From the NCBI RefSeq assembly GCF_028826155.1, contig NZ_JAQGPN010000001.1, positions 2,423,501-2,487,500 on the forward strand: 64,000 nucleotides of DNA, given 5' to 3'. Numbering within the stretch: the stretch's first letter is position 1; each line of letters opens with the position of its first letter. Position numbers and translations under genes: made by a program. Under the pieces are notes generated by a model, which did no database searches, was not told the DNA's origin, and saw only the letters and a list, made by a program, of their open reading frames with translations. Positions 25,134 through 32,579 of the stretch are shown one piece after another. This DNA comes from Mesorhizobium shangrilense (lineage in GTDB: Bacteria > Pseudomonadota > Alphaproteobacteria > Rhizobiales > Rhizobiaceae).

Positions 25134-25449
25134 CATTGTGTGGACTGACCTCGATCCGGTTGTTGGTACGGAGCAAGGCGGACGCAGACCGGCAATCGTT
25201 CTGACTGATCGCGCCTTCAATATACGTGATCAGAGGTCAGTCATTTGCCCTATCACGCGGAACTTGACCCCTTGGCCTACCAAGGTTGTCCTGCCCGCCG
25301 GAATGCAAACCCGTGGCGCGGTCCTGGTGGACCAAATACGCAGCGTGCATCGTGACCTTCGGGGCTTCCGCTTCGTCGAGCGCGCCCCGGTCGAGGTATT
25401 GGCCAACGTCCGCGCCATCGTCGGCTCCATCCTTGGCATAAGCACCTGA
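25111..25449 (+). CDS. mazF: MazF-like endoribonuclease toxin
   Basis: A 112-residue PemK/MazF-fold toxin. It begins MTSFEAGDIVWTDLDPVVGTEQGGRRPAIVLTD, with the conserved Arg of the GxExRPA region. It continues with SVICPITRNLTPWPTKVVLP and ends with VLVDQIRSVHRDLRGFRFVE, the conserved DQxRxxD block. Such toxins cut mRNA at short sequence motifs; the cut site cannot be predicted here. Unlike the PIN toxin at 12.7 kb, this gene looks intact. Confidence 0.92.
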   Translation: MTSFEAGDIVWTDLDPVVGTEQGGRRPAIVLTDRAFNIRDQRSVICPITRNLTPWPTKVVLPAGMQTRGAVLVDQIRSVHRDLRGFRFVERAPVEVLANVRAIVGSILGIST

Positions 25450-25486
25450 ACGCCCATGGCGCGAGCGAGCGATCGAGCGTTGTGAA

Positions 25487-25513
25487 ATATATGTCAGCAA
25501 AGCTGACATATAT
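25487..25513. promoter_or_regulatory. Perfect 12-bp inverted repeat before the LysE gene
   Basis: ATATATGTCAGC, spacer AAA, then the exact reverse complement. It ends 8 bases before the LysE ATG and lies 38 bases past mazF. No T-run follows either side, so a DNA operator is more likely than a terminator. No regulator gene is next to it apart from mazEF, so the binding protein is unknown. Confidence 0.55.
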
Positions 25514-25521
25514 GGACGACC

Positions 25522-26118
25522 ATGGCTTCCGACACGTTTCTTGCCCTGCTGGCTTACGCTTTCGTGACGTCCATCACGCCGGGACCGAACAACTTCATGC
25601 TGCTCGCCTCGGGCGTGAATTTCGGCTTCGCCCGCACCGTCCCCCATATGCTGGGGATCGGCATCGGCTTTCTCGTCCTGCTGCTGGCGGTGGGACTTGG
25701 GCTCGGCGCAGCTTTGACGGCGTTTCCGATGCTGCATACGGCCTTGAAGATCGTCGGCGGCGCCTATCTCCTCTACCTCGCGTGGAAAATAGCGATGTCA
25801 CGCTCGATGTCGGAGAGCGGCAACGCCGATGCGCGGCCGATGCGCTTCATCGAGGCCGCCGCCTTTCAGTGGGTCAACCCGAAGGCCTGGGTGATGGCGA
25901 TCACCGCAATGGCCGTCTACACGGATGCCGAGCGGCCGTTTCTTTCCGTCCTGCTGATTTCGACGGCATTTGCCGCCGTCAACCTGCCGAGCGTCTCGAC
26001 GTGGGCGGGATTCGGCATGGCGATGCGCAGCTTCCTTTCCGATCCTGTACGGCTGAAATGGTTCAACATCGCGATGGGCATCCTGCTCGCGGCGACGCTG
26101 TGGCCGATGATCCGCTGA
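25522..26118 (+). CDS. LysE/RhtB family exporter
   Basis: A 198-residue inner-membrane protein with about five or six hydrophobic segments. The LysE/RhtB motif SITPGPNNFMLLASGVNFGF lies at residues 14-33, and KIVGGAYLLYLAWKIAMS near 77. The family exports amino acids or their derivatives. The usual divergent LysR-type partner gene is missing; instead a perfect palindrome lies just upstream. Nitrile hydratase genes follow 60 bases downstream in the same direction, and co-transcription is possible. Confidence 0.88.
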   Translation: MASDTFLALLAYAFVTSITPGPNNFMLLASGVNFGFARTVPHMLGIGIGFLVLLLAVGLGLGAALTAFPMLHTALKIVGGAYLLYLAWKIAMSRSMSESGNADARPMRFIEAAAFQWVNPKAWVMAITAMAVYTDAERPFLSVLLISTAFAAVNLPSVSTWAGFGMAMRSFLSDPVRLKWFNIAMGILLAATLWPMIR

Positions 26119-26178
26119 GCGTTGGGCCAGCGGCGCGGTCTGCTTGTGCGGGGAGAGGGGCAGGCGTAGATTTGCCTT

Positions 26179-26802
26179 ATGCCGCACGATCATGATCACG
26201 ATCATCATCACGACAACGACCTGGATCCCATGGCGGCGCGCGTGCGTGCCCTTGAAACGATCCTTGTCGGGAAGGGGCTGATCGATCCGGCGGCGATCGA
26301 CGTCATCGTCGACACCTACGAGACGAAGGTGGGGCCACGGAACGGGGCGCGCGTGGTCGCCAGATCGTGGGTCGACAAGGATTTCGAGGATTGGCTGAGG
26401 CGTGACGCGACGGCGGCCATCGCCTCGCTCGGCTACACGGGCCGCCAGGGCGAGCACATGCAGGCGGTGTTCAACACGACCGACACGCACAATCTGGTCG
26501 TTTGCACACTATGCTCCTGCTATCCGTGGTCGGTGCTGGGCCTGCCGCCGGTGTGGTACAAGGCGCCGCCCTATCGCAGCCGGGCCGTCATCGAGCCGCG
26601 CGGCGTGCTTGAGGAATTCGGGCTGCGTCTTCCGAGCGAGACGAAGATTCGGGTCTGGGATTCGACGGCGGAGCTGCGTTATCTCGTCGTTCCCTTGCGC
26701 CCGGCCGGGACCGAGGGCTGGAGCGAGGAGCGCCTTGCGGAACTGGTCAGCCGCGACTCGATGATCGGCACCGCCGTCGCGAAGTTGCCGGAGGCGGCAT
26801 GA
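26179..26802 (+). CDS. nthA: Nitrile hydratase alpha subunit, cobalt type
   Basis: A 207-residue subunit that hydrates nitriles to amides. The metal-claw motif [10 protein letters not shown] places the ligands at Cys109, Cys112 and Cys114. Thr between the first two cysteines is the cobalt form (Ser in the iron form). The middle contains [20 protein letters not shown] and the end [21 protein letters not shown], both typical. The first 14 residues are extremely His/Asp-rich ([14 protein letters not shown]), an unusual metal-binding-like tail. Its stop overlaps the beta start by 4 bases (ATGA). Confidence 0.95.
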   Translation: MPHDHDHDHHHDNDLDPMAARVRALETILVGKGLIDPAAIDVIVDTYETKVGPRNGARVVARSWVDKDFEDWLRRDATAAIASLGYTGRQGEHMQAVFNTTDTHNLVVCTLCSCYPWSVLGLPPVWYKAPPYRSRAVIEPRGVLEEFGLRLPSETKIRVWDSTAELRYLVVPLRPAGTEGWSEERLAELVSRDSMIGTAVAKLPEAA

Positions 26803-27458
26803 ACGGGCCGCAGGATCTTGGCGGACAGATGGGTTTCGGCCCGGTCGCGCCAGAGCGGAACGAGCCGGTCTTCCATTCCGATTGGGAAAAGCGCGCACTC
26901 GGCGTCACGCTGACTGCCGGCGCGATGGGCCATTGGAACATCGATGAGAGCCGCCACGCGCGGGAATCGCTCCACCCTGCCGATTACTATTCGTCGAGTT
27001 GCTACGAAATCTGGATCAAGGCGCTCGAAACGCTGCTGAAGCGGCACGAATTTGTCTCTCCCGACGAACTGACCCGGGGCAAGGCGCTGGAGCCGGGCAC
27101 GACGCCGAAGCGAAAGCTGGCGGCAGCCGACGTGCCGGCAGTGCTGGCCCGCGGCGGGCCCTGCAACCGGCCGGTTCCATCGCCGCAGCGATTCAAGGCG
27201 GGCGACCGGGTGCGCGCGAAGAATTTCAATCCGTCGGGCCACACGCGCCTGCCGCGATACGCGCGGGGCAAGCTGGGCGTCATCGACGCCGTGCGGGAGG
27301 GCTTCGTGCTGCCGGACACCAATGCGCACGGCAAGGGCGAGAACCCTGAGTGGGTCTACACCGTGGTGTTCGACGGCCTGGAAATCTGGGGCGAGGGCGC
27401 CGACCCGACGCTCACCGTGTCGATCGACGCCTGGGAGAGCTATCTTGAACCAGCCTGA
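26799..27458 (+). CDS. nthB: Nitrile hydratase beta subunit
   Basis: A 219-residue subunit starting [19 protein letters not shown], the classic beta N-terminus. The middle has [22 protein letters not shown]. The C-terminal SH3-like barrel ([34 protein letters not shown]...) ends with [15 protein letters not shown]. It covers the active site and contributes the arginines that hold the oxidised cysteines. It is translationally coupled to alpha before it and to the accessory gene after it. Confidence 0.95.
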   Translation: MNGPQDLGGQMGFGPVAPERNEPVFHSDWEKRALGVTLTAGAMGHWNIDESRHARESLHPADYYSSSCYEIWIKALETLLKRHEFVSPDELTRGKALEPGTTPKRKLAAADVPAVLARGGPCNRPVPSPQRFKAGDRVRAKNFNPSGHTRLPRYARGKLGVIDAVREGFVLPDTNAHGKGENPEWVYTVVFDGLEIWGEGADPTLTVSIDAWESYLEPA

Positions 27459-27801
27459 CCTGGGGACGGCTGCCGGCGTCCGGCCGGACCTGGACGAACC
27501 TGTATTCTCGGAGCCATGGCAGGCTGAGGCGTTCGCGCTGACAGTGGCGCTGGCTGACCGCGGCATCTTCACCTGGGCGGAATGGGCCGATGCGCTATCA
27601 GCCGAGGTCCATAGACCGGACGCTGCGCCGGACGGCCACGATTACTACCACCACTGGCTGCGGGCGCTGGAAACGCTTCTCGCCGGCAAAGGGGTGGCGA
27701 AATCGGCCGAGGTGGACGATCTGGCGGCAGCCTGGCAGCGCGCGGCCCATGCGACGCCGCATGGCAAGCCGATCCTGCTGGAGAGCGACCCACAGCGATA
27801 G
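27445..27801 (+). CDS. Nitrile hydratase accessory protein (activator)
   Basis: A 118-residue protein resembling the N-terminal region of the beta subunit (PVFSEPWQAEAFALTVALADRGIFTWAEWADAL, HDYYHHWLRALETLLAGKGV). That is how the P14K/NhlE-type cobalt activators look; they form a complex with alpha to insert the metal and exchange it into the enzyme. The start is the TTG at 27445, overlapping the end of the beta gene by 14 bases. No cobalt transporter or amidase gene is visible nearby. Confidence 0.85.
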   Translation: MNQPDLGTAAGVRPDLDEPVFSEPWQAEAFALTVALADRGIFTWAEWADALSAEVHRPDAAPDGHDYYHHWLRALETLLAGKGVAKSAEVDDLAAAWQRAAHATPHGKPILLESDPQR

Positions 27802-27809
27802 CAACTACC

Positions 27810-27830
27810 GCGCCGCGTATGACGCGGCGC
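27810..27830. terminator. Hairpin between convergent genes
   Basis: GCGCCGCGT, loop ATG, ACGCGGCGC: a perfect 9-bp stem, followed on the plus strand by TATTT. It lies 9 bases past the nitrile hydratase accessory gene and before the 3' end of the minus-strand min operon, so it could end transcription from both sides. Confidence 0.5.
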
Positions 27831-27903
27831 TATTTGGAAGCGGCTGGGCCGGCCGTCCCCCAAGCCGGCGACGTGGACAGGGCAACCGCCTGTGGCCGCA
27901 GGA

Positions 27904-28077
27904 TCAGGCGTTCGATGCCTCCCGGCTCGATGCGCCGGCGGCGGCCTCACAGACTTCCACGTGCTTGGCCAGAGCCTCGATGGACATCATCGCGCTGATC
28001 GTACGGATGTCGCGGTTCTGGAACTTCGGCATCTGCTGGAGTTCCTTGAGGCGTTCAAGAAGTGCGACGCGCGTCAT
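27904..28077 (-). CDS. 57-residue protein at the end of the min operon, function unknown
   Basis: The frame reads MTRVALLERLKELQQMPKFQ, then NRDIRTISAMMSIEALAKHV, and ends EVCEAAAGASSREASNA. AAGGAG lies 8 bases before the ATG, a strong ribosome binding site. It is 58 bases downstream of minE in the same direction. The sequence reads as two amphipathic helices with no membrane segment. I do not recognise a family. The position suggests co-transcription with minCDE. Confidence 0.6.
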   Translation of the reverse strand: MTRVALLERLKELQQMPKFQNRDIRTISAMMSIEALAKHVEVCEAAAGASSREASNA

Positions 28078-28135
28078 GCTTGTCTCCTTTCCTTCAATCT
28101 GGCGGCGGGGATTGCCGCGGTTGGGGGCGGCCGCG

Positions 28136-28399
28136 TCAGGCCGCCTTTACACCCGCGTTCAGCGGGATCTCTATGTCGACCTCCAGCGTCGAGACCTTTT
28201 CGCCGCGGTCCATCTTCACGTTCACCTTGTCGCGATCAATCTGCACGTGCTTGGCGATGACGGCGAGGATTTCCTCCCGCAGCTGCGCCACGAGGTCGGA
28301 ATGGCCGACCGTCGACCGTTCGTGCGCGAGCAGCACCTGCAGGCGCTCGCGCGCCATAGGCGCCGAGGTTTTCTTGTTGAAGAAGCCGAACAGACTCAT
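28136..28399 (-). CDS. minE: Cell division topological specificity factor MinE
   Basis: An 87-residue protein. The N-terminal membrane-targeting and MinD-binding part is [28 protein letters not shown]. The topological domain contains [24 protein letters not shown] and [11 protein letters not shown]. MinE releases MinD from the membrane and drives pole-to-pole oscillation so that MinC blocks division only near the poles. Its start overlaps the minD stop by 4 bases. Confidence 0.96.
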   Translation of the reverse strand: MSLFGFFNKKTSAPMARERLQVLLAHERSTVGHSDLVAQLREEILAVIAKHVQIDRDKVNVKMDRGEKVSTLEVDIEIPLNAGVKAA

Positions 28400-29211
28400 G
28401 CCGCCCTCCGTCCGAATATCTTGCTGAACAGGCCGCGCTTCTCACCTGGGATGCTCATGGGCACGGTTTCGCCGGCCAGACGGCGCGCCGCGTCGAGATA
28501 GGCGAGGGCCGGCGCGCTGCGGTTGTCGGCGAGCGTGACCGGCGCGCCGATGTTGGAAGCACGCAGCACGTCCATGCTCTCCGGGATGATGCCCAGCAGC
28601 GGGATCGACAGGATCTCGAGCACGTCGTCGACCTTGAGCATGTCGCCGCGCTCGGCGCGATTGGGGTCGTAGCGGGTGAGCAGCAGGTGCTTCTCCACGC
28701 GCTCGCCGCGCTCGGCCTTGGCTGTCTTGGCGTCGAGCAGACCGATGATGCGATCGGAATCGCGGACCGACGAAACTTCAGGATTGGTCACGACCACGGC
28801 GATGTCGGCGTGGCGCATTGCCAGCGTGGCGCCTTTTTCGATGCCCGCGGGGCTGTCGCATATGATCCAGTCGAACGACTTCCTCAGTTCGTTGATCACC
28901 CGTTCCACGCCCGACGGCGTGAGATTGTCCTTGTCGCGGGTCTGCGAGGCCGGCAGCAGGTGCAGCGTCTCCACGCGCTTGTCCCGGATCAGCGCCTGCG
29001 ACAGCTTGGCGTCGCCCTGGATGACGTTGACCAGATCGTAGACGACCCTTCGCTCGGCCCCCATGACGAGATCGAGATTGCGCAGCCCGACGTCAAAATC
29101 CACGACGACCGTCTTTTCGTTGCGCTGCGCGAGCGCTGCACCAAGGGCGGCGCTCGACGTCGTCTTTCCAACGCCCCCCTTTCCTGACGTAACCACTATT
29201 ACTTTCGCCAT
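28396..29211 (-). CDS. minD: Septum-site determining ATPase MinD
   Basis: A 271-residue ATPase of the deviant-Walker type. The P-loop is [19 protein letters not shown] at residues 5-23. Switch regions [16 protein letters not shown] and [18 protein letters not shown] are intact. The C-terminal amphipathic helix ([14 protein letters not shown]) should bind the membrane in the ATP state. It recruits MinC and is released by MinE. The gene lies 32 bases after minC. Confidence 0.97.
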   Translation of the reverse strand: MAKVIVVTSGKGGVGKTTSSAALGAALAQRNEKTVVVDFDVGLRNLDLVMGAERRVVYDLVNVIQGDAKLSQALIRDKRVETLHLLPASQTRDKDNLTPSGVERVINELRKSFDWIICDSPAGIEKGATLAMRHADIAVVVTNPEVSSVRDSDRIIGLLDAKTAKAERGERVEKHLLLTRYDPNRAERGDMLKVDDVLEILSIPLLGIIPESMDVLRASNIGAPVTLADNRSAPALAYLDAARRLAGETVPMSIPGEKRGLFSKIFGRRAA

Positions 29212-29243
29212 GTCGCTCTCCTGTCCTCCGGTCTGCCGCCGGC

Positions 29244-29990
29244 TCAGCCTAGTGTTTCCGCCATGATGGTGTCGCCCTCCAGCCAGAACTGGACGGCCTG
29301 CCCGCGCAGCTTGCGGTCCATGTCCTCGGCCGTCTTGTAGAGGCCGTCGATCGCCAGCAGTTCCGCTTCCAGCTTGCGGCAGAAGATGCGGGCGGAGGCG
29401 TTGCCGACCGATCCGGCCAGCGCCCGGCCGCGCAGCGTCCCGTAAACATGGATCGAGCCGCCGGCGACGATCTCCGCGCCTGATGCGACCGATCCGACAA
29501 TGGTGACGTCGCCTTCGGGGAAGATCACGGATTGTCCGGAGCGCACCGGCTCCTTGATGATGATCGATGCCGTTGCCCGGACCGGCGACGTAACGGCGAG
29601 AGCGGCAGGCTCGGCCGCGTCCTCGGTGGCAGGCGCGGTCTCGCGCGCGTCAACCGCCGGGGCCTCGAAGTCGGGCGCCGCCTGGCCACCCTTGAGGGCA
29701 GGGGGCATTCCCGGGCCGACCTGCGAGGGACGAGCGCCTTCGACGCCCATGATCCACACGTTGCGCTGCGCGAGCGCGGCGATCAGTTCGGCGAGCTGCG
29801 ACCGGTTGACGTCGAGGTTCTCGATGTCGAGCACAACCGGTCGTCCGAGAAAAAAGCCAGCGGAACGCGCCGCCAGGTCGTCGAGGCGGGCCAGCCATCC
29901 ATCGAAGGGCAGGTCCGGAGAAAGCACCAGAGCGAGGAAGGAGCGACCCTTCAGCCGGATCGCACGCGTGTCGGTTAACGCTTTGGTCAT
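29244..29990 (-). CDS. minC: Septum-site determining protein MinC
   Basis: A 248-residue FtsZ inhibitor. The N-terminal domain (about 1-110) binds FtsZ. A linker rich in Ala/Glu (about 110-140) joins it to the C-terminal beta-helix (PVRSGQSVIFPEGDVTIVGSVASGAEIVAGGSIHVYGTLRGRALAG), which binds MinD and forms copolymers. It is the first gene of minCDE. A TTAA-N7-TTAA site lies 44-58 bases upstream of its start. Confidence 0.95.
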   Translation of the reverse strand: MTKALTDTRAIRLKGRSFLALVLSPDLPFDGWLARLDDLAARSAGFFLGRPVVLDIENLDVNRSQLAELIAALAQRNVWIMGVEGARPSQVGPGMPPALKGGQAAPDFEAPAVDARETAPATEDAAEPAALAVTSPVRATASIIIKEPVRSGQSVIFPEGDVTIVGSVASGAEIVAGGSIHVYGTLRGRALAGSVGNASARIFCRKLEAELLAIDGLYKTAEDMDRKLRGQAVQFWLEGDTIMAETLG

Positions 29991-30033
29991 CTAGGTTAAT
30001 TTTCCGTTGCTTAGATCCCTTCGCATCCGATGG

Positions 30034-30048
30034 TTAACCAATGGTTAA
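30034..30048. promoter_or_regulatory. CtrA-type binding site upstream of minCDE
   Basis: TTAA (30034-30037), 7 bases CCAATGG, TTAA (30045-30048): a full match to the CtrA consensus TTAA-N7-TTAA. It is also a GTTAACC/GGTTAAC inverted repeat. It lies 44-58 bases upstream of minC on the minus strand. As I recall, CtrA controls minCDE in Sinorhizobium meliloti, which fits this position. The match is by consensus only. Confidence 0.6.
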
Positions 30049-30059
30049 CGCCAGCGTCA

Positions 30060-30487
30060 GACTCAGGATTGAGAAGTGATTTTAATCGGATGAAGGGGTC
30101 GTCTCTGTCGAATCGCGCATCGCTCGGCCGAGCGGCCGCTGGCAAGGCACCTTGTGGTTGGTCGAAGCCAGGATAGCTGAGTCGTTCGGTTTGGAGCAGA
30201 GTCTTTGCCGCCACGCAGGGCTTTGCGTCACAAATGATCGTGAATCGCGTATCGCGCGGGAGGTTGTGACCCCTCCCGAAGCAGTGACGGCTGAAGCTAC
30301 CGGAGCGGGGTCAGCGAGACCTCGGCTGGCTTGAACATATCGGAACCTTGATGGAAGCATCCCCGCTGCGAATCGATATCGGACAAGAGTTGTCCGCAAA
30401 CATGGCGTCGAAGAGGCGCGGCAATCTTCCTGTCGAGCAGGCCGGCACGGCCTTGCCCTTCGCGACCGAATCCTGTCAGTCGGAACC
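30060..30487. other. About 430 bases without a supported gene
   Basis: Between the minC upstream site and the helicase gene. Short frames on both strands lack ribosome binding sites and any recognisable motif. A small inverted repeat GGGAGG/CCTCCC-like stretch lies near 30260-30280. It may be promoter sequence plus the remains of an older gene or a dispersed intergenic repeat; I cannot tell which. Confidence 0.4.
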
Positions 30488-31615
30488 ATGGACTTCTCTC
30501 CGCAGCAGGATGACGCGCTGAAGGCTGTTGCGCGCTGGCTGAAATCCGGCCGGCCGCAGGTGTTTCGCCTTTTCGGCTATGCAGGCACCGGCAAGACGAC
30601 GCTGGCGCGTCATTTCGCCGAGCACGTCGACGGTCAGGTGCAGTTCGCCGCCTTCACCGGCAAAGCGGCTCAGGTGCTGCGTTCGAAAGGGGCGACCAAC
30701 GCCCGCACCATACACTCGCTGATCTACCGACCGCGCGGCGAGGAGGCAGTGGAGGACGAGTCGACCGGCAAGACGTCCATGTCGCCCACCTTCTCGCTCA
30801 ACCGCCAGAGCCCGGTCGCCCGGGCCAAGCTCATCATCATCGACGAGTGCTCGATGGTGGACGAGCAACTCGGCCGCGACCTCATGACGTTCGGCACGCC
30901 TATCCTCGTTCTCGGCGATCCGGGGCAGCTGCCGCCGATTTCCGGCGGCGGCTTCTTCACCGATCACGAACCGGACTTCCTGCTGACCGAGATCCACCGC
31001 CAGGCGCGCGACAATCCCATCATCCGCCTCGCCCTCGACGTGCGCGAGGGGCGGGAGTTCATGAAGGGCGACTACGGCGCCGCACAGGTGATCGGCAAGG
31101 AAGACGTGACCCAGGACCTGGTGCTGAAGGCCGATCAGGTGCTGGTCGGCACCAACCGCACGCGGCGGCGCTACAACACGCGTCTGCGCGAGCTGAAGGG
31201 GTTCACCGCGAGCTATCCACAGGCCGGCGACAAGCTGGTCTGCCTGCGCAACGATCCTGCCAAGGGCCTGCTCAACGGATCGCTCTGGAAGGTCATGACC
31301 TCCTCGCGCGAGACCGTGAAGCCGGGGATAAACCTGCTCGTTTCCCCGGAAGAGGACGATCCGGACCGCGGCGTGGCGAAGATCAAGCTGCTCAAGGCGG
31401 CGTTCGACGATCCTGACGCCGACATTCCCTGGCAGCAGAAGAAGCGTTTTGACGATTTCGACTACGGCTACGCGCTGACGGTCCACAAGGCGCAGGGCTC
31501 GCAGTGGAACGACGTGGTGCTGTTCGACGAGAGCTGGGCGTTCAAGGATACGCGGCAGCGCTGGCTCTATACGGCGGTGACGCGGGCGGCGGAGCGTCTC
31601 ACGGTTGTGAGGTAG
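30488..31615 (+). CDS. RecD-like ATP-dependent DNA helicase
   Basis: A 375-residue SF1 helicase. Motif Q/I: FSPQQDDALKAV and LFGYAGTGKTTLARHFAEH. Motif II: LIIIDECSMVDEQL. Motif III: LVLGDPGQLPPISGGGFF. Motifs V-VI: DFDYGYALTVHKAQGSQWNDVVLFDES and RQRWLYTAVTRAAERLTVV. It is much shorter than RecD or RecD2 and lacks their N-terminal extension, like many phage-related or Dda-like helicases. It acts on DNA in the cytoplasm; the process is unknown. There is no recBC nearby. Confidence 0.88.
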   Translation: MDFSPQQDDALKAVARWLKSGRPQVFRLFGYAGTGKTTLARHFAEHVDGQVQFAAFTGKAAQVLRSKGATNARTIHSLIYRPRGEEAVEDESTGKTSMSPTFSLNRQSPVARAKLIIIDECSMVDEQLGRDLMTFGTPILVLGDPGQLPPISGGGFFTDHEPDFLLTEIHRQARDNPIIRLALDVREGREFMKGDYGAAQVIGKEDVTQDLVLKADQVLVGTNRTRRRYNTRLRELKGFTASYPQAGDKLVCLRNDPAKGLLNGSLWKVMTSSRETVKPGINLLVSPEEDDPDRGVAKIKLLKAAFDDPDADIPWQQKKRFDDFDYGYALTVHKAQGSQWNDVVLFDESWAFKDTRQRWLYTAVTRAAERLTVVR

Positions 31616-31735
31616 GCGTCACGGGGAGGCACGCCGCGGTGGCACTGCTGGACTCGCGGGAACCACGCACAGGCATATGCACGGCAGATGCAATCGGGGT
31701 ATAGCTGCACGCCCTCGTACCCCGGAATGCCAGAC

Positions 31736-32476
31736 ATGCCCGCAAAACTCTCCGTCAACCTCAACGCCATCGCCCTGCTGCGCAACCGGCGGGACCTGCC
31801 GTGGCCGAGCGTCATCGGCCTCGGCCGCATCGCGCTTGCAGCGGGCGGGCACGGGTTGACGGTGCACCCCCGACCCGATGAGCGTCATACGCGTAATTCC
31901 GACCTGCCCGAGATCCGGGCGCTGATCGACGACGAGTTCCCGCACACGGAATTCAACATTGAGGGCTATCCTTCCGAGGAATTTCTGCGGCTGGTGGAGA
32001 AGAACCAGCCCGACCAGGTGACGCTGGTGCCCGACGATCCTTCACAGCCGACCTCGGACCATGGCTGGAACTTCGCCGAAAGCGCGGCGTTTCTGACACC
32101 GATCGTCCAACGACTGAAGAAGGGCGGCATGCGCGTGTCCCTGTTCTCGGACCCGGACCCTGTGGGGATGGCGGCTGCGGCCGATACCGGCGCAGACCGG
32201 ATCGAACTCTACACAGGCCCCTACGGCTCCTGCCACGCCGATTCCGGAAAGGCCGCGAAGGAGTTGGATAAATTGGCGAAAACGGCTGAGGCCGCGCGCG
32301 CGAAGGGATTGGATGTCAATGCAGGGCATGACCTTACGGTCGACAACCTGCCCGCGCTGATGCGCGCCGTTCCCTTCCTTGCCGAGGTCTCGATCGGTCA
32401 CGGTCTCACGGCCGACGCGCTCGAGTTCGGAATGGCGGGTACGGTGCGGCGGTTCCTGAAGGCGAGCGGCTGGTAG
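31736..32476 (+). CDS. pdxJ: Pyridoxine 5'-phosphate synthase
   Basis: A 246-residue TIM-barrel enzyme that condenses 1-deoxyxylulose 5-phosphate with 3-amino-2-oxopropyl phosphate, the last ring-forming step of vitamin B6 synthesis. Motifs: [62 protein letters not shown] and [15 protein letters not shown]. An in-frame ATG at 31727 is possible; 31736 was chosen because GGA lies 9 bases upstream and the family begins close to this point. Confidence 0.94.
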   Translation: MPAKLSVNLNAIALLRNRRDLPWPSVIGLGRIALAAGGHGLTVHPRPDERHTRNSDLPEIRALIDDEFPHTEFNIEGYPSEEFLRLVEKNQPDQVTLVPDDPSQPTSDHGWNFAESAAFLTPIVQRLKKGGMRVSLFSDPDPVGMAAAADTGADRIELYTGPYGSCHADSGKAAKELDKLAKTAEAARAKGLDVNAGHDLTVDNLPALMRAVPFLAEVSIGHGLTADALEFGMAGTVRRFLKASGW

Positions 32477-32579
32477 CAATGTTCCGCGTGCACGGCATGG
32501 CGGTCAGCCATACCAAAGCAGCAATTGCTATTGCAGTGCAGCAAGCGTAGAGCACCGCCCGCTCTGGTGGAGTTTCTGC

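Noticed and set aside
30082..30489. Small minus-strand frame in the minC-helicase gap
   Set aside because: No ribosome binding site and Arg/Ser/Pro-biased composition without a recognisable motif.
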